From the NCBI GenBank assembly GCA_014804915.1, contig JAAUYW010000027.1, positions 6,983 to 19,170 of the forward strand: 12,188 nt of DNA. The letters are read 5' to 3'. Both the position numbers and the translations under genes were made by a program. This DNA is from Desulfovibrio sp. Lineage in GTDB: Bacteria; Desulfobacterota; Desulfovibrionia; Desulfovibrionales; Desulfovibrionaceae. Shown in pieces: positions 6,197 to 12,188 of this stretch. The stretch's first letter is position 1. Each line of letters begins with the position of its first letter. The notes beneath the pieces were generated by a model. The model had not been told where the DNA came from. It searched no databases and worked only from the letters and a program-made list of their open reading frames with translations.

Positions 6197-6588
6197 CAAA
6201 TTTCCCGCGTGGAAACTTCCGACTTCAGGCGGAAGAGGAAACGCGGCCTCCTTGCGTTTTTCCAGTAAGTGATTAATATCTGCATATCGGAATATGCAGT
6301 TGCCTCAACAAACTATGCAATGGCAATTCTGTCTCTGGCATAAGGGCAACTAGAACATATTTGGGAAGATTGGCCCCTATGCCAGTCTTGGCAGAACTGC
6401 CGTTCTGTCAACGGGCACGGTAAACTGCCCGAATGTAGCAGCTTTTTGCTGACTATAAAGTTCCTGCCTTCAGGCAGGGGTTGTTTACTGCATTTCTCTT
6501 GAGATATTATTGTGCTGGTTCCAGGACAGTCATGGGCCCATGTTTCCGGGCTCATGGCTGTCTTGAATCTGGACGGTTCTTGCTGCAA
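6197..6588. other. Gene-free, hairpin-rich region (possible RNA leader, ncRNA or decayed element)
   Basis: No convincing gene lies here. At least eight inverted repeats occur: CTTCCG/CGGAAG (6216-6235); CTGCATAT/ATATGCAG (6280-6299); a 13-base arm pair with one mismatch (6335-6347 with 6373-6385); GGCAGAAC/GTTCTGTC (6390-6409); CGGGCA/TGCCCG (6412-6431); TAGCAGC with GCTG-A-CTA (6436-6455); CCTGCC/GGCAGG (6463-6478); and the 18-pair stem at 6522-6565. On the minus strand it would be the leader of radical SAM copy 1 or the tail of the EthD transcript. I could not match it to RNase P RNA, tmRNA, 6S RNA or a riboswitch I know. A remnant of an IS200/IS605-type element, whose ends are hairpins, is another option. 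Confidence 0.5.
6522..6565 (+). other. 18-pair stem-loop, better paired as plus-strand RNA
   Basis: Bases 6522-6539 pair with 6548-6565 around an eight-base loop (ATGTTTCC). On the plus strand all 18 positions pair, three as G-U; on the minus strand those three would be A-C mismatches. The bias suggests the plus-strand RNA is the selected form, or that the site acts as DNA. It begins 24 bases beyond the EthD stop. No T-run follows on either strand. Confidence 0.55.
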
Positions 6589-6903
6589 TCAGTTTTTCAT
6601 GGGTGTCAGAATTCCTGAATCCATTGGCAGATCGGTAAAGTTGGGAATATCATCCATCAGCTCTTTTGTGGCCGGGGCCGCGAATGCCGCATCCAGGGCT
6701 GCCTTGTCCCTGAAAACACACTGGCTTATGCAGATGGTTCCCTTTTTATCGCTTTCAATGCCAGGAAAAAAGGGACGGATATCGAGAAGGCCAAATGGCT
6801 CCCATACCCTGCGCACATGAGGTATATGGTTCTTGCAGTAATATTCCCTGTCGAACCGGTCGCTGCTGGTTCCATCGTAACTGATGATAATTTTGAGCGG
6901 CAT
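6589..6903 (-). CDS. EthD-like ferredoxin-like-fold protein
   Basis: The protein has 104 residues, the usual size of a single EthD domain, a dimeric alpha+beta barrel. It opens MPLKIIISYDGTSSDRFDRE with YYCKNHIPHVRRVWEPFGL (about 19-37), the segment that marks the family; the His in KNHIPHV is usually conserved. EthD proteins are named for ethyl tert-butyl ether degradation, but most have unknown biochemical roles near oxidoreductases. ATG 6903 is preferred over the TTG two codons upstream because GGGAG lies about eight bases before it. The stop of the flavoprotein gene is 22 bases upstream, so the two are one transcript. No export signal; cytoplasmic. It may serve the flavoprotein, but that is inferred only from position. 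Confidence 0.82.
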   Translation of the reverse strand: MPLKIIISYDGTSSDRFDREYYCKNHIPHVRRVWEPFGLLDIRPFFPGIESDKKGTICISQCVFRDKAALDAAFAAPATKELMDDIPNFTDLPMDSGILTPMKN

Positions 6904-6925
6904 TTTCAATCTCCCTCAAGTTTTA

Positions 6926-7456
6926 TCAAAGGCTTTTTGCGAATTCATAAATTTGCCCGGGGTAGGCGGTGTTCAGAACTTCCTTCTCCGCGTTTACCCC
7001 GCCTGCCAGCATGATGCCCCTGTCGTTCCAATGCAGATATGAGAGCATGTTCTTGTAGGTTTCCACAATTCCGGAGGCCCTGTTTCGGTCTGTTGTCCAG
7101 AAGGTCGCTATAAGACATGCCTGCTTGCCTCCCATGATTCGCGCATCAATGGCATAGAACCGGTCTATGACAGCCTTTATCTGGGAAGAAATGCCAAAAT
7201 AGTACATGGGCGACGCAAACAGCACCAGATCAGCCGCCACAAGCGGCTCCCGCAACGAAGTGAAGTCATCATCGAAAATGCAGGGTCCATTCATGCCGCA
7301 GCGGTCGCAGCCTATGCAGCCATGAACTTTCTTGTGGGCCGCGTCAAAACGGAAAACTCCATGTCCAGCTTCTTCCGCTCCTTTCTGGAAATAATCGGCC
7401 AGAAGGCCCGAATTGCTCCCTGGCCTGTGGCTTCCAGTGATTATAACTATATCCAT
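6926..7456 (-). CDS. Iron-sulfur flavoprotein (Isf type, FMN reductase family)
   Basis: The protein has 176 residues. MDIVIITGSHRPGSNSG (1-17) is the FMN phosphate loop of the NADPH-dependent FMN reductase/flavodoxin fold. HGCIGCDRCGMNGPC (46-59) has four cysteines at 47, 50, 53 and 59, spaced CX2CX2CX5C, the compact 4Fe-4S motif of iron-sulfur flavoproteins such as archaeal Isf. ASPMYYFGISSQIKAVIDRF (81-100) is the conserved flavin-contact and dimer region. Isf proteins pass electrons from ferredoxin or NAD(P)H and can reduce O2 or peroxide in anaerobes; the substrate here is unknown. ATG 7456 follows AAGGAGG by about nine bases, and the fold begins exactly there. It is the first gene of a leftward pair with EthD, divergent from cupin-hxlR; its control by HxlR is likely. 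Confidence 0.9.
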   Translation of the reverse strand: MDIVIITGSHRPGSNSGLLADYFQKGAEEAGHGVFRFDAAHKKVHGCIGCDRCGMNGPCIFDDDFTSLREPLVAADLVLFASPMYYFGISSQIKAVIDRFYAIDARIMGGKQACLIATFWTTDRNRASGIVETYKNMLSYLHWNDRGIMLAGGVNAEKEVLNTAYPGQIYEFAKSL

Positions 7457-7495
7457 AGTCCCATTCCTCCTTCCAGTGCATAAAATCCTGTCTAT

Positions 7496-7524
7496 CTTAT
7501 CGCGCAAATGAAATTGCAAATCAA
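7496..7524 (-). promoter_or_regulatory. Candidate promoter of the flavoprotein-EthD operon
   Basis: On the minus strand TTGATT (7524-7519) and GATAAG (7501-7496) are 17 bases apart, each with four of six matches to sigma70 elements. The -35 lies one base from the HxlR-type dyad at 7526-7545, so a bound regulator would touch polymerase. Confidence 0.4.
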
Positions 7525-7525
7525 G

Positions 7526-7545
7526 TGGTTACTTTTTTGTAACCA
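7526..7545. promoter_or_regulatory. Candidate HxlR operator (perfect dyad)
   Basis: TGGTTAC-TTTTTT-GTAACCA is a perfect 7+7 inverted repeat with a six-T centre. It lies in the 161-base divergent gap between the -35 boxes of two outward promoters (7519-7524 and 7558-7563). HxlR proteins are dimeric winged-helix regulators that bind short palindromes and often control the divergent oxidoreductase gene. The hxlR gene is second in the rightward row. Assignment to HxlR is inferred from position. Confidence 0.55.
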
Positions 7546-7557
7546 ATGGCCGCAGAA

Positions 7558-7588
7558 TTGACACCTGGCAGCGACGCGGGTATATGAT
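7558..7588 (+). promoter_or_regulatory. Candidate promoter of the cupin-hxlR-radical SAM operon
   Basis: A perfect TTGACA (7558-7563) is followed after 17 bases by TATATG (7581-7586), or after 19 by TATGAT (7583-7588). Transcription would start about 25 bases before the cupin ATG. The dyad at 7526-7545 is 12 bases upstream of the -35. Confidence 0.55.
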
Positions 7589-7617
7589 TTGAATTTATTG
7601 GCAAAAGGAGAACAAGC

Positions 7618-8001
7618 ATGAAAAAAGACGACAGGTTTGCCGAGCTTGACGCAAGCGGCATTACTGCTGAATGCCTGGTAGAAACTTCAGATGGCTGGGA
7701 TGGTTCGCCACTGCCAAATTATCCCGAAGGCACACCGGTGATTTCCATATACAGATACGTTTTTCCTCCCCATTCGGTTACTGCGGATCATTTCCATAAA
7801 ATCATTAATTGCGGCGTTGTGACAAAAGGCCAGATTACGCTCGTATGCGCCAACGGCAGGGAAAAGACCGTCATGGCCGGGGAAGCAGTAGTCGAAATCG
7901 ACGGAGAAGTGCATCATGGGGAGAATTGCGGGGATATCCCTGCAGAAGTGATCATGTTCTATGCTGGAGATGGCAAGATCCCCTTTTCATTTCCCGCATG
8001 A
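7618..8001 (+). CDS. Single-domain cupin protein
   Basis: The protein has 127 residues, a normal length for one cupin barrel, with no export signal. Cupin motif 1 is seen as VTADHFHKIINCGVVTKGQI (His58, His60 and GVVTKG), with the usual Glu replaced. Motif 2 is GEAVVEIDGEVHHGENCGD (about 88-106), with His99 or His100 as the third metal ligand. It opens the rightward operon: AAGGAG lies seven bases before ATG 7618, and the gene ends 21 bases before hxlR. Small cupins range from isomerases and dioxygenases to proteins with no known reaction, so no activity is assigned. Its place next to a redox-type regulator and opposite an Isf flavoprotein hints at detoxification or repair of an oxidised compound. 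Confidence 0.85.
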   Translation: MKKDDRFAELDASGITAECLVETSDGWDGSPLPNYPEGTPVISIYRYVFPPHSVTADHFHKIINCGVVTKGQITLVCANGREKTVMAGEAVVEIDGEVHHGENCGDIPAEVIMFYAGDGKIPFSFPA

Positions 8002-8022
8002 CAGGACACAGGAAAAACTGGA

Positions 8023-8349
8023 ATGATATCGAAAAAAGATTTGCCGGAATGCCCTGTAGCCACCACTGTGAGCCTGATCGGCAACAAATGGAAACTGCTC
8101 ATTTTACGTGATACGCTTTCCGGCCCGAAAAGATTCGGCGATCTTCTCAAGAGTCTTGAAGGCATCAACCGGAAAGTCCTGTCGGAAAACCTGAAGCAGA
8201 TGGAAGCTGACGGTCTTCTGACAAGGATTGCGCATCAGGAAAAGCCGCCCTGTGTTGAATACAAGCTGAGCGAACTGGGTGAGCAAATGCGTCCGCTCAT
8301 TCACGCGATGGAACAATGGGGCTTGCGCTACAAGAAAATGTGTGAATGA
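8023..8349 (+). CDS. HxlR-family winged-helix regulator
   Basis: The protein has 108 residues, the standard HxlR length. ECPVATTVSLIGNKWKLLIL (9-28) is the family opening, and RFGDLLKSLEGINRKVLSENLKQMEADGLL (37-66) the recognition helix and wing. The C-terminal helix ends MEQWGLRY. Cys10 occupies the conserved N-terminal position that senses quinones, aldehydes or hypochlorite in YodB- and HypR-type members; Cys77 and Cys107 are extra. Redox sensing is therefore plausible. GGA precedes ATG 8023, which is 21 bases after the cupin stop. The probable target is the dyad in the divergent gap 7457-7617, so it would control both its own operon and the flavoprotein-EthD pair. Confidence 0.93.
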   Translation: MISKKDLPECPVATTVSLIGNKWKLLILRDTLSGPKRFGDLLKSLEGINRKVLSENLKQMEADGLLTRIAHQEKPPCVEYKLSELGEQMRPLIHAMEQWGLRYKKMCE

Positions 8350-8388
8350 AACCAGAGAATTGATTTCCATACATAAAATGGAGTGCCA

Positions 8389-9270
8389 ATGCATTATACA
8401 GGCCAGGTTTACCGTCCGCCAATGGAAAGCGATACGCCGCTTCTGGAAATAACCACAGGCTGCTCCCACAATCGCTGCGCTTTTTGCACCATGTACAACA
8501 GGACGCCATTCAGCGCTTCAAAGCTTGAGGATATAAAGGCGGATCTTGCGGAAATGCGCAATGCCCTTGGCAGCGATGTGCGCCGAATCTATCTGCTCAA
8601 TGGAGATCCTTTCGCTCTTTCCGCAAACAGGCTGCTGAAAATTGCAGATCTTGCGCATGCCCAGTTTCCTGATCTTGAGACCCTTACCTGCTACGCTTCC
8701 ATAAATGATCTGAACAACAAAAGCGACTACGATCTGAAAGAATTGCGTGCGGCTGGCTACAATGATCTTTACATGGGCCTTGAGTCCGGCTGGGGGAAAG
8801 CCGTCGCGCTTATGCGCAAGGGCTTTACCATCGAGGAAGCGTGGCATCACCTTGATCGTCTGGAAAAAGCCGGATTCCGCTATGCCGCATTGTTAATGAT
8901 TGGCGCGGGCGGGAAAGGAACCAGCGAAATCAACGTTGCTGAGACAGCGAAACTGTTGAACAGGTATAAGCCTTTCACCATCGCGGCAGTGCCCACAGCG
9001 GTGACGCCGGATAGTAAATTGGCGGTCATGCGGGATCGTGGCGAATATGTGGAGCTCAACGAAAGGGAACTGCTTGAAGAAGAAATCATGCTGCTGCGTG
9101 CGCTTGAAGTTGATGATGACTGTTTCTTTTTTGGCAGCCATCCCTATAACACGATTCCGGTAAGCGCCAATTTTTCGGAACGGGATAAAATGATCGCCTA
9201 CCTTGAGAACAATATGCGCAAGCTGCCGCCCTCCTTTCTGGAAAGTATCAGGGAGAGGGGACAATTATAG
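8389..9270 (+). CDS. Radical SAM protein, copy 2
   Basis: The protein has 293 residues. ITTGCSHNRCAFCTMYNRTP contains the CX4CX2C cluster motif at Cys25, Cys30 and Cys33, the same residue numbers as in the copy at 5306-6196. YLLNGDPFAL, LYMGLESGWGKAVALMRKGF and LLMIGAGGKG follow in the same order as in copy 1. It is a stand-alone radical SAM barrel with no added domain; the product is unknown. ATG 8389 is chosen because GGAG lies five bases upstream; an in-frame GTG at 8383 overlaps that site. It starts 39 bases after hxlR and so probably belongs to the cupin-hxlR operon. A copy in each arm of the divergent island implies a linked role, perhaps acting on one pathway or on related substrates. 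Confidence 0.92.
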   Translation: MHYTGQVYRPPMESDTPLLEITTGCSHNRCAFCTMYNRTPFSASKLEDIKADLAEMRNALGSDVRRIYLLNGDPFALSANRLLKIADLAHAQFPDLETLTCYASINDLNNKSDYDLKELRAAGYNDLYMGLESGWGKAVALMRKGFTIEEAWHHLDRLEKAGFRYAALLMIGAGGKGTSEINVAETAKLLNRYKPFTIAAVPTAVTPDSKLAVMRDRGEYVELNERELLEEEIMLLRALEVDDDCFFFGSHPYNTIPVSANFSERDKMIAYLENNMRKLPPSFLESIRERGQL

Positions 9271-9342
9271 TATATTTCTTAATTCCGGCACTGGATTATA
9301 CTGAAAACCGCACCGGCAAATGGCAATTACGGAGAGGGGCAA

Positions 9343-10215
9343 ATGAATAAAATATATTTTTTCCCACTATTTTGCCTGGTTTTTCTGGTCAGCGCGAGCA
9401 CGTTGGCTGTAGCCGGGCCATTGCGTTATTTTACCCAGCCGGAAGGAGCGCAGGGCAGCGCCATTCCGTATGGGGATAACAGGGAGGCTGGCCGCTATGT
9501 CCAGTCAGGGGATGCCAGAATTTATTATGAAACCTATGGCGCAGGCGAGCCCCTGTTCATATTCCACGGCGGCGGGGTGGGCTCGCCTTATGAATTGGGC
9601 CGGATGATTGATAAACTTCGCGATAAATATATGGTCGTCGTTATTTCAAGCCGGGGGCATGGGCATTCGGAAATAGGGCATTCTCCGGTGTCGCTCGAGC
9701 AAAAGGCCGGGGATATGCTGGCAGTGATGCGGGAGATAACAGACAAGCCCGCGCCTGTGCTGGGATTTAGCGATGGCGCCTACACAGCATATAAACTGGC
9801 GGCAATGAAACCGGAAGCTGTGGAAAGGCTTGTGGCTATTGGCGCGGGAACTCTAAAGCCTGGCTTTTTTCCGGCGTCAATGCCTCTTGAGGATCTGGAA
9901 AAGGCCGATGCTGCCTATGTGCGGCAAATGCGGGCCCTGATGCCTGAACCGGAACGGCTGCAGGAATTCCTTGATGAGTATATGGCTTTCTGGAGCCAGG
10001 CTGAAATTGGAAAGGATCTGCTGGCAAAAATTCAATGCCCGACGCTTCTCGTGGGAGGCGACAGGGACAGTCATGCGCCTGTTTCCACTGTGCTTGAGGC
10101 TGCCCAAATGCTCGAAAATTCACAGCTTTGCGTTGTGCCAGGAGCGGGCCACGCCGCGTTTCTGGACAACTGGCCTGTGACATGGGCAGCCATAGAACAG
10201 TTTTTCACTAAATGA
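9343..10215 (+). CDS. Secreted alpha/beta hydrolase with Ser nucleophile
   Basis: The protein has 290 residues. Residues 1-24 are a signal peptide (MNKIYFFPLFCLVFLVSAST, ending AVA). FIFHGGGVGS (73-81) gives the oxyanion region, VLGFSDGAYTAY the nucleophile elbow with Ser143, LLVGGDRDSHAP the acid (Asp240 or Asp242), and PGAGHAAFLD the His (270). The catalytic triad is therefore complete, and an esterase, lactonase or related activity in the periplasm is likely. ATG 9343 follows GGAGAGG with good spacing. The 72-base gap after the radical SAM gene contains TATACT (9297-9302) but no clear -35, so it may be read through from upstream or have a weak promoter of its own. It differs from the Cys-type hydrolase at 2579 and is not its close copy. 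Confidence 0.9.
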   Translation: MNKIYFFPLFCLVFLVSASTLAVAGPLRYFTQPEGAQGSAIPYGDNREAGRYVQSGDARIYYETYGAGEPLFIFHGGGVGSPYELGRMIDKLRDKYMVVVISSRGHGHSEIGHSPVSLEQKAGDMLAVMREITDKPAPVLGFSDGAYTAYKLAAMKPEAVERLVAIGAGTLKPGFFPASMPLEDLEKADAAYVRQMRALMPEPERLQEFLDEYMAFWSQAEIGKDLLAKIQCPTLLVGGDRDSHAPVSTVLEAAQMLENSQLCVVPGAGHAAFLDNWPVTWAAIEQFFTK

Positions 10216-10223
10216 CATGCCTG

Positions 10224-10251
10224 GTGGCCGGCAAATGAAACTGCCGGCCAC
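10224..10251. terminator. Strong stem-loop between convergent genes
   Basis: GTGGCCGGCA and TGCCGGCCAC are perfect 10-base inverted repeats around an eight-base loop, starting nine bases after the hydrolase stop and about 50 bases from the feoA stop. The GC-rich stem is typical of a terminator for two converging genes, but no T-run follows on either strand. Confidence 0.55.
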
Positions 10252-10300
10252 AGCGGCGTCTTTGCGGGCAAGTCCGTCTTGTGAAATTTCAAACTCCAGT

Positions 10301-10546
10301 TCACTGGGCTGCAGGAATATCAACCCTGATAAAATCTGCCTCCCTGTTCCGCAATGCGATTGTTGTATCAAATATGCGCAACGCTACCGGATCTTTCAGG
10401 GGCGCCTTGCCTACCACCATGACCTGGGCCCCAGGCACAAGACCCATATCGCGTATCCTCTGGTTTACGATTCCATTCGCATTGATGCGGCGTATTATCC
10501 CCTTTTGCCCCACGGGCATTTCTCTCAGATTGATATTTTTTGTCAT
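10301..10546 (-). CDS. feoA: FeoA-like ferrous iron transport accessory protein
   Basis: The protein has 81 residues, one FeoA SH3-like domain. LREMPVGQKGIIRRINANG (7-25), RIRDMGLVPGAQVMVVGKAP (30-49) and the final IALRNREADFIRVD (63-76) are the family signatures. FeoA is a small cytoplasmic partner that modulates the FeoB ferrous-iron transporter. No feoB follows in this window: the gene is last before a stem-loop and a converging hydrolase gene. The ATG at 10546 has GGAGAG six to seven bases upstream and lies 21 bases after the porin stop, so feoA is probably co-transcribed with the porin. The pairing of an outer-membrane porin with FeoA is unusual. Fur or DtxR control could be expected, but any operator would lie outside the window. 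Confidence 0.92.
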   Translation of the reverse strand: MTKNINLREMPVGQKGIIRRINANGIVNQRIRDMGLVPGAQVMVVGKAPLKDPVALRIFDTTIALRNREADFIRVDIPAAQ

Positions 10547-10567
10547 TTTCAGCTCTCCAGAATGGTT

Positions 10568-12178
10568 TTAGAAGGTATATGCGAAAGTCAACTGGGCTTT
10601 CCATGCGTCCTGTTTTTCAAATTTGCCATTGCCATCGCCCCCGTAGTAACCGGATTTGACCCAGGTGTCCTTGTCTATCATGTTTACCACATAACCAAGC
10701 TCCAGATTGGCCTCAAGGTTTTCATAGATTTGCCACTGATTGACGAGGTTGAATTCCAGAAGGCCATCATTTGTGGTGAGGTATGGCCCATCTCCGCCAT
10801 AGCCTTCGCTCCATGAATAGGCATGCTCCATGTATTTGACCATTGAAGGGCTGTTGGTTCCGCCCCAATAGGCAACCCTGAAAGTATGGGACAGATCTTC
10901 AATGAAACTCATGTCCTTGAGCTGGAGGCCGATTCCCCAGGTGCCTGAATAAGTCATGGCCCAGTCGCAGCTGTCATCGAAGGATCCCCAGGCCAGGTTG
11001 CCGTCTCCAATAAAGGATGTGAAATTTCCGGCTCCGGCAATTGAGGGCATGCGCTCAGAGCCATTTTTGATATTGCCGTCATCACCTGAAGAATACCAGC
11101 CAAAAATACCAGGAGTCACCCAGTCGGTTTTGTATTCGACCAGGGCCTTGACCAGCCAGCCCTGTCTTTCGGTGCTTCCTCTTGCGATATCGTGTTCGTT
11201 GCCGCGTTTCACTATGTCAAATCTGCCCATTTCCTCTACAAAGCCATAATTGAGGTCGATTTCAATGTTCCATGGATCCCATAACGTAAATGTCATGGGC
11301 AAGCCTGCCCAGAACATGGATCCGTATGTCTTGCTTGTAGTTGAAGTGGTCAGGGGAGAGCCATGCAAGAAATTGAAACCTGGCGTCAGTCCCGGCACTG
11401 TAAGGCCCAGCATTCCGTCGCTTGTTTCCCAAGGCTCTGTTTCATCCGCTGTGTCCAGGCCGCGCAGGGAGTTGCGTCCAAGCATTCCGTACATGATCCA
11501 GGGAGTGGCTTCGATGCCTTCAAATGTCATGGGCAGAGACAGGGCAAAAAGATCCATATTGTCAAGGTAACCCTGCTGATCCCTTTTTGCTCCGTAGGCC
11601 GTCGTAAAATTATCGTTCACCGGGCGGGCCCAAAGTGCTGTCAGGCCCACATTCTCTGAAAACCTGTAGTTGGCGACAATGCCTGCCACATCCGCATCCA
11701 GTATTGCCGAGCCGCCGGCCGCATTCGGGAGAGCCATGCCCTGGATGCCCATTCTCAATTGCAGGGCCGTTTCCGGAAGCATCCAGTCAATATAGGCATT
11801 TTTTACTTTTATGACATCGGAACTGTCGGCCCCAAGGGCTCCTCCCTGTTCTGCCATGCCCCATCTTTGGTCGCCAATTTCGACTGCAAACGTGCCAGAC
11901 AGGGATTCGGAGGCGACAGCCTCGAGCTGCAGGCGCAGTCTTTGATTGGCTTCAAAAACATCATGGGAATCCACCTTTTCCCTGGGCGCTGATTTGCTTT
12001 CGCGGAAGTGCGAGTAAAGATTGCCGGTGCCCGCTCCAAAACCCACCAGCCACTCTCCGCTCACCTTGAAGTCAATTGCCTGCGGGCTCTCGCTCAGGCC
12101 AATCAGCAACGTCGCGGCGATAAACAACGTCCCGCATTTTTTCCAGAGGCCGGATTGAGTCTTTAAAATCTCTCTCAT
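10568..12178 (-). CDS. Outer-membrane porin, Desulfovibrio homotrimeric type
   Basis: The protein has 536 residues. Residues 1-34 form a signal peptide (basic start, GTLFIAATLLIGLSESPQA). The mature protein begins IDFKVSGEWLVGFGAG and is full of alternating beta-strand pattern (RLRLQLEAVA, SGTFAVEIGDQRWGM, AYIDWMLP), rich in aromatic and Gly residues. It ends AQLTFAYTF, with the terminal Phe that the BAM complex recognises. The sequence resembles the abundant homotrimeric porins of Desulfovibrio such as DVU0799, which supports the host assignment. A diffusion channel in the outer membrane is expected; selectivity is unknown. The start at 12178 has only AGG upstream before the sequence ends, so a slightly different start cannot be excluded and the promoter is not visible. 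feoA follows 21 bases downstream. Confidence 0.9.
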   Translation of the reverse strand: MREILKTQSGLWKKCGTLFIAATLLIGLSESPQAIDFKVSGEWLVGFGAGTGNLYSHFRESKSAPREKVDSHDVFEANQRLRLQLEAVASESLSGTFAVEIGDQRWGMAEQGGALGADSSDVIKVKNAYIDWMLPETALQLRMGIQGMALPNAAGGSAILDADVAGIVANYRFSENVGLTALWARPVNDNFTTAYGAKRDQQGYLDNMDLFALSLPMTFEGIEATPWIMYGMLGRNSLRGLDTADETEPWETSDGMLGLTVPGLTPGFNFLHGSPLTTSTTSKTYGSMFWAGLPMTFTLWDPWNIEIDLNYGFVEEMGRFDIVKRGNEHDIARGSTERQGWLVKALVEYKTDWVTPGIFGWYSSGDDGNIKNGSERMPSIAGAGNFTSFIGDGNLAWGSFDDSCDWAMTYSGTWGIGLQLKDMSFIEDLSHTFRVAYWGGTNSPSMVKYMEHAYSWSEGYGGDGPYLTTNDGLLEFNLVNQWQIYENLEANLELGYVVNMIDKDTWVKSGYYGGDGNGKFEKQDAWKAQLTFAYTF

Positions 12179-12188
12179 GCGTGTACCT

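Noticed and set aside
6313..6588. A 91-codon minus-strand frame with a Cys-rich end (SSCPYARDRIAIA)
   Set aside because: It starts at a TTG directly after the EthD stop, spans several strong hairpins and has no ribosome site. I keep the region as structured non-coding DNA.
6197..6588. RNase P RNA, tmRNA, 6S RNA or integron attC site
   Set aside because: The conserved RNase P core, the tmRNA tag and CCA end, the single long 6S hairpin and the attC RYYYAAC/GTTRRRY ends were looked for and not found.
8104..8469. A 121-codon minus-strand frame
   Set aside because: It is a shadow across hxlR and the start of radical SAM copy 2, both strongly supported on the plus strand.
9271..9342. Separate promoter for the Ser-type hydrolase
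   Set aside because: TATACT at 9297-9302 is good, but no acceptable -35 lies at the right distance, so I did not list it as a feature.
10217..10816. A 199-codon open frame on the plus strand
   Set aside because: It lies opposite feoA and the porin 3' end, both of which have clear family matches; its protein has no recognisable pattern and no good ribosome site.
1..12188. CRISPR array or intact insertion sequence
   Set aside because: No regularly spaced direct repeats and no transposase-like protein are visible.

Overview
The window looks like a piece of chromosome from a Desulfovibrio-type anaerobe (family Desulfovibrionaceae or close). The main evidence is the large outer-membrane protein at the right end, which resembles the homotrimeric porins typical of Desulfovibrio. 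A small FeoA, an iron-sulfur flavoprotein and two radical SAM proteins also fit an anaerobe. Base composition is about half G+C across most of the window. One clearly AT-rich stretch runs from about 4380 to 5207.

Left block (1-4680): a leftward operon encodes a secreted Cys-nucleophile alpha/beta hydrolase, an unrecognised 59-residue protein, a secreted SMP-30/gluconolactonase-like beta-propeller, a flavodoxin with a Tat signal, a secreted cyclophilin-fold protein, and an aldo/keto reductase cut by the window edge. Spacing is tight: 2 to 36 bases between genes. A LysR-type regulator is transcribed away from it, and the shared 150-base gap carries two dyads. Most products carry an export signal, so the operon looks like a periplasmic hydrolysis/redox pathway with a cytoplasmic reductase.

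Middle (4780-6600): an AT-rich GNAT acetyltransferase gene, a convergent gap with two stem-loops, a leftward radical SAM gene, and about 390 gene-free bases packed with inverted repeats.

Divergent redox island (6589-10215): a leftward pair (4Fe-4S flavoprotein of the Isf type, then an EthD-like protein) faces a rightward row (cupin, HxlR regulator, second radical SAM protein, then a secreted Ser-nucleophile alpha/beta hydrolase). One perfect 7+7 dyad lies between two back-to-back sigma70-like promoters and is the obvious HxlR operator candidate. The two radical SAM proteins are paralogues with cluster cysteines at identical residue numbers, and they flank this island.

Right end (10216-12178): a 10-bp stem-loop separates the rightward hydrolase from a leftward porin-feoA pair.

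No CRISPR array, tRNA, rRNA or intact mobile element was seen. Functions are assigned from motifs read by eye. Substrates of nearly all the enzymes are unknown.
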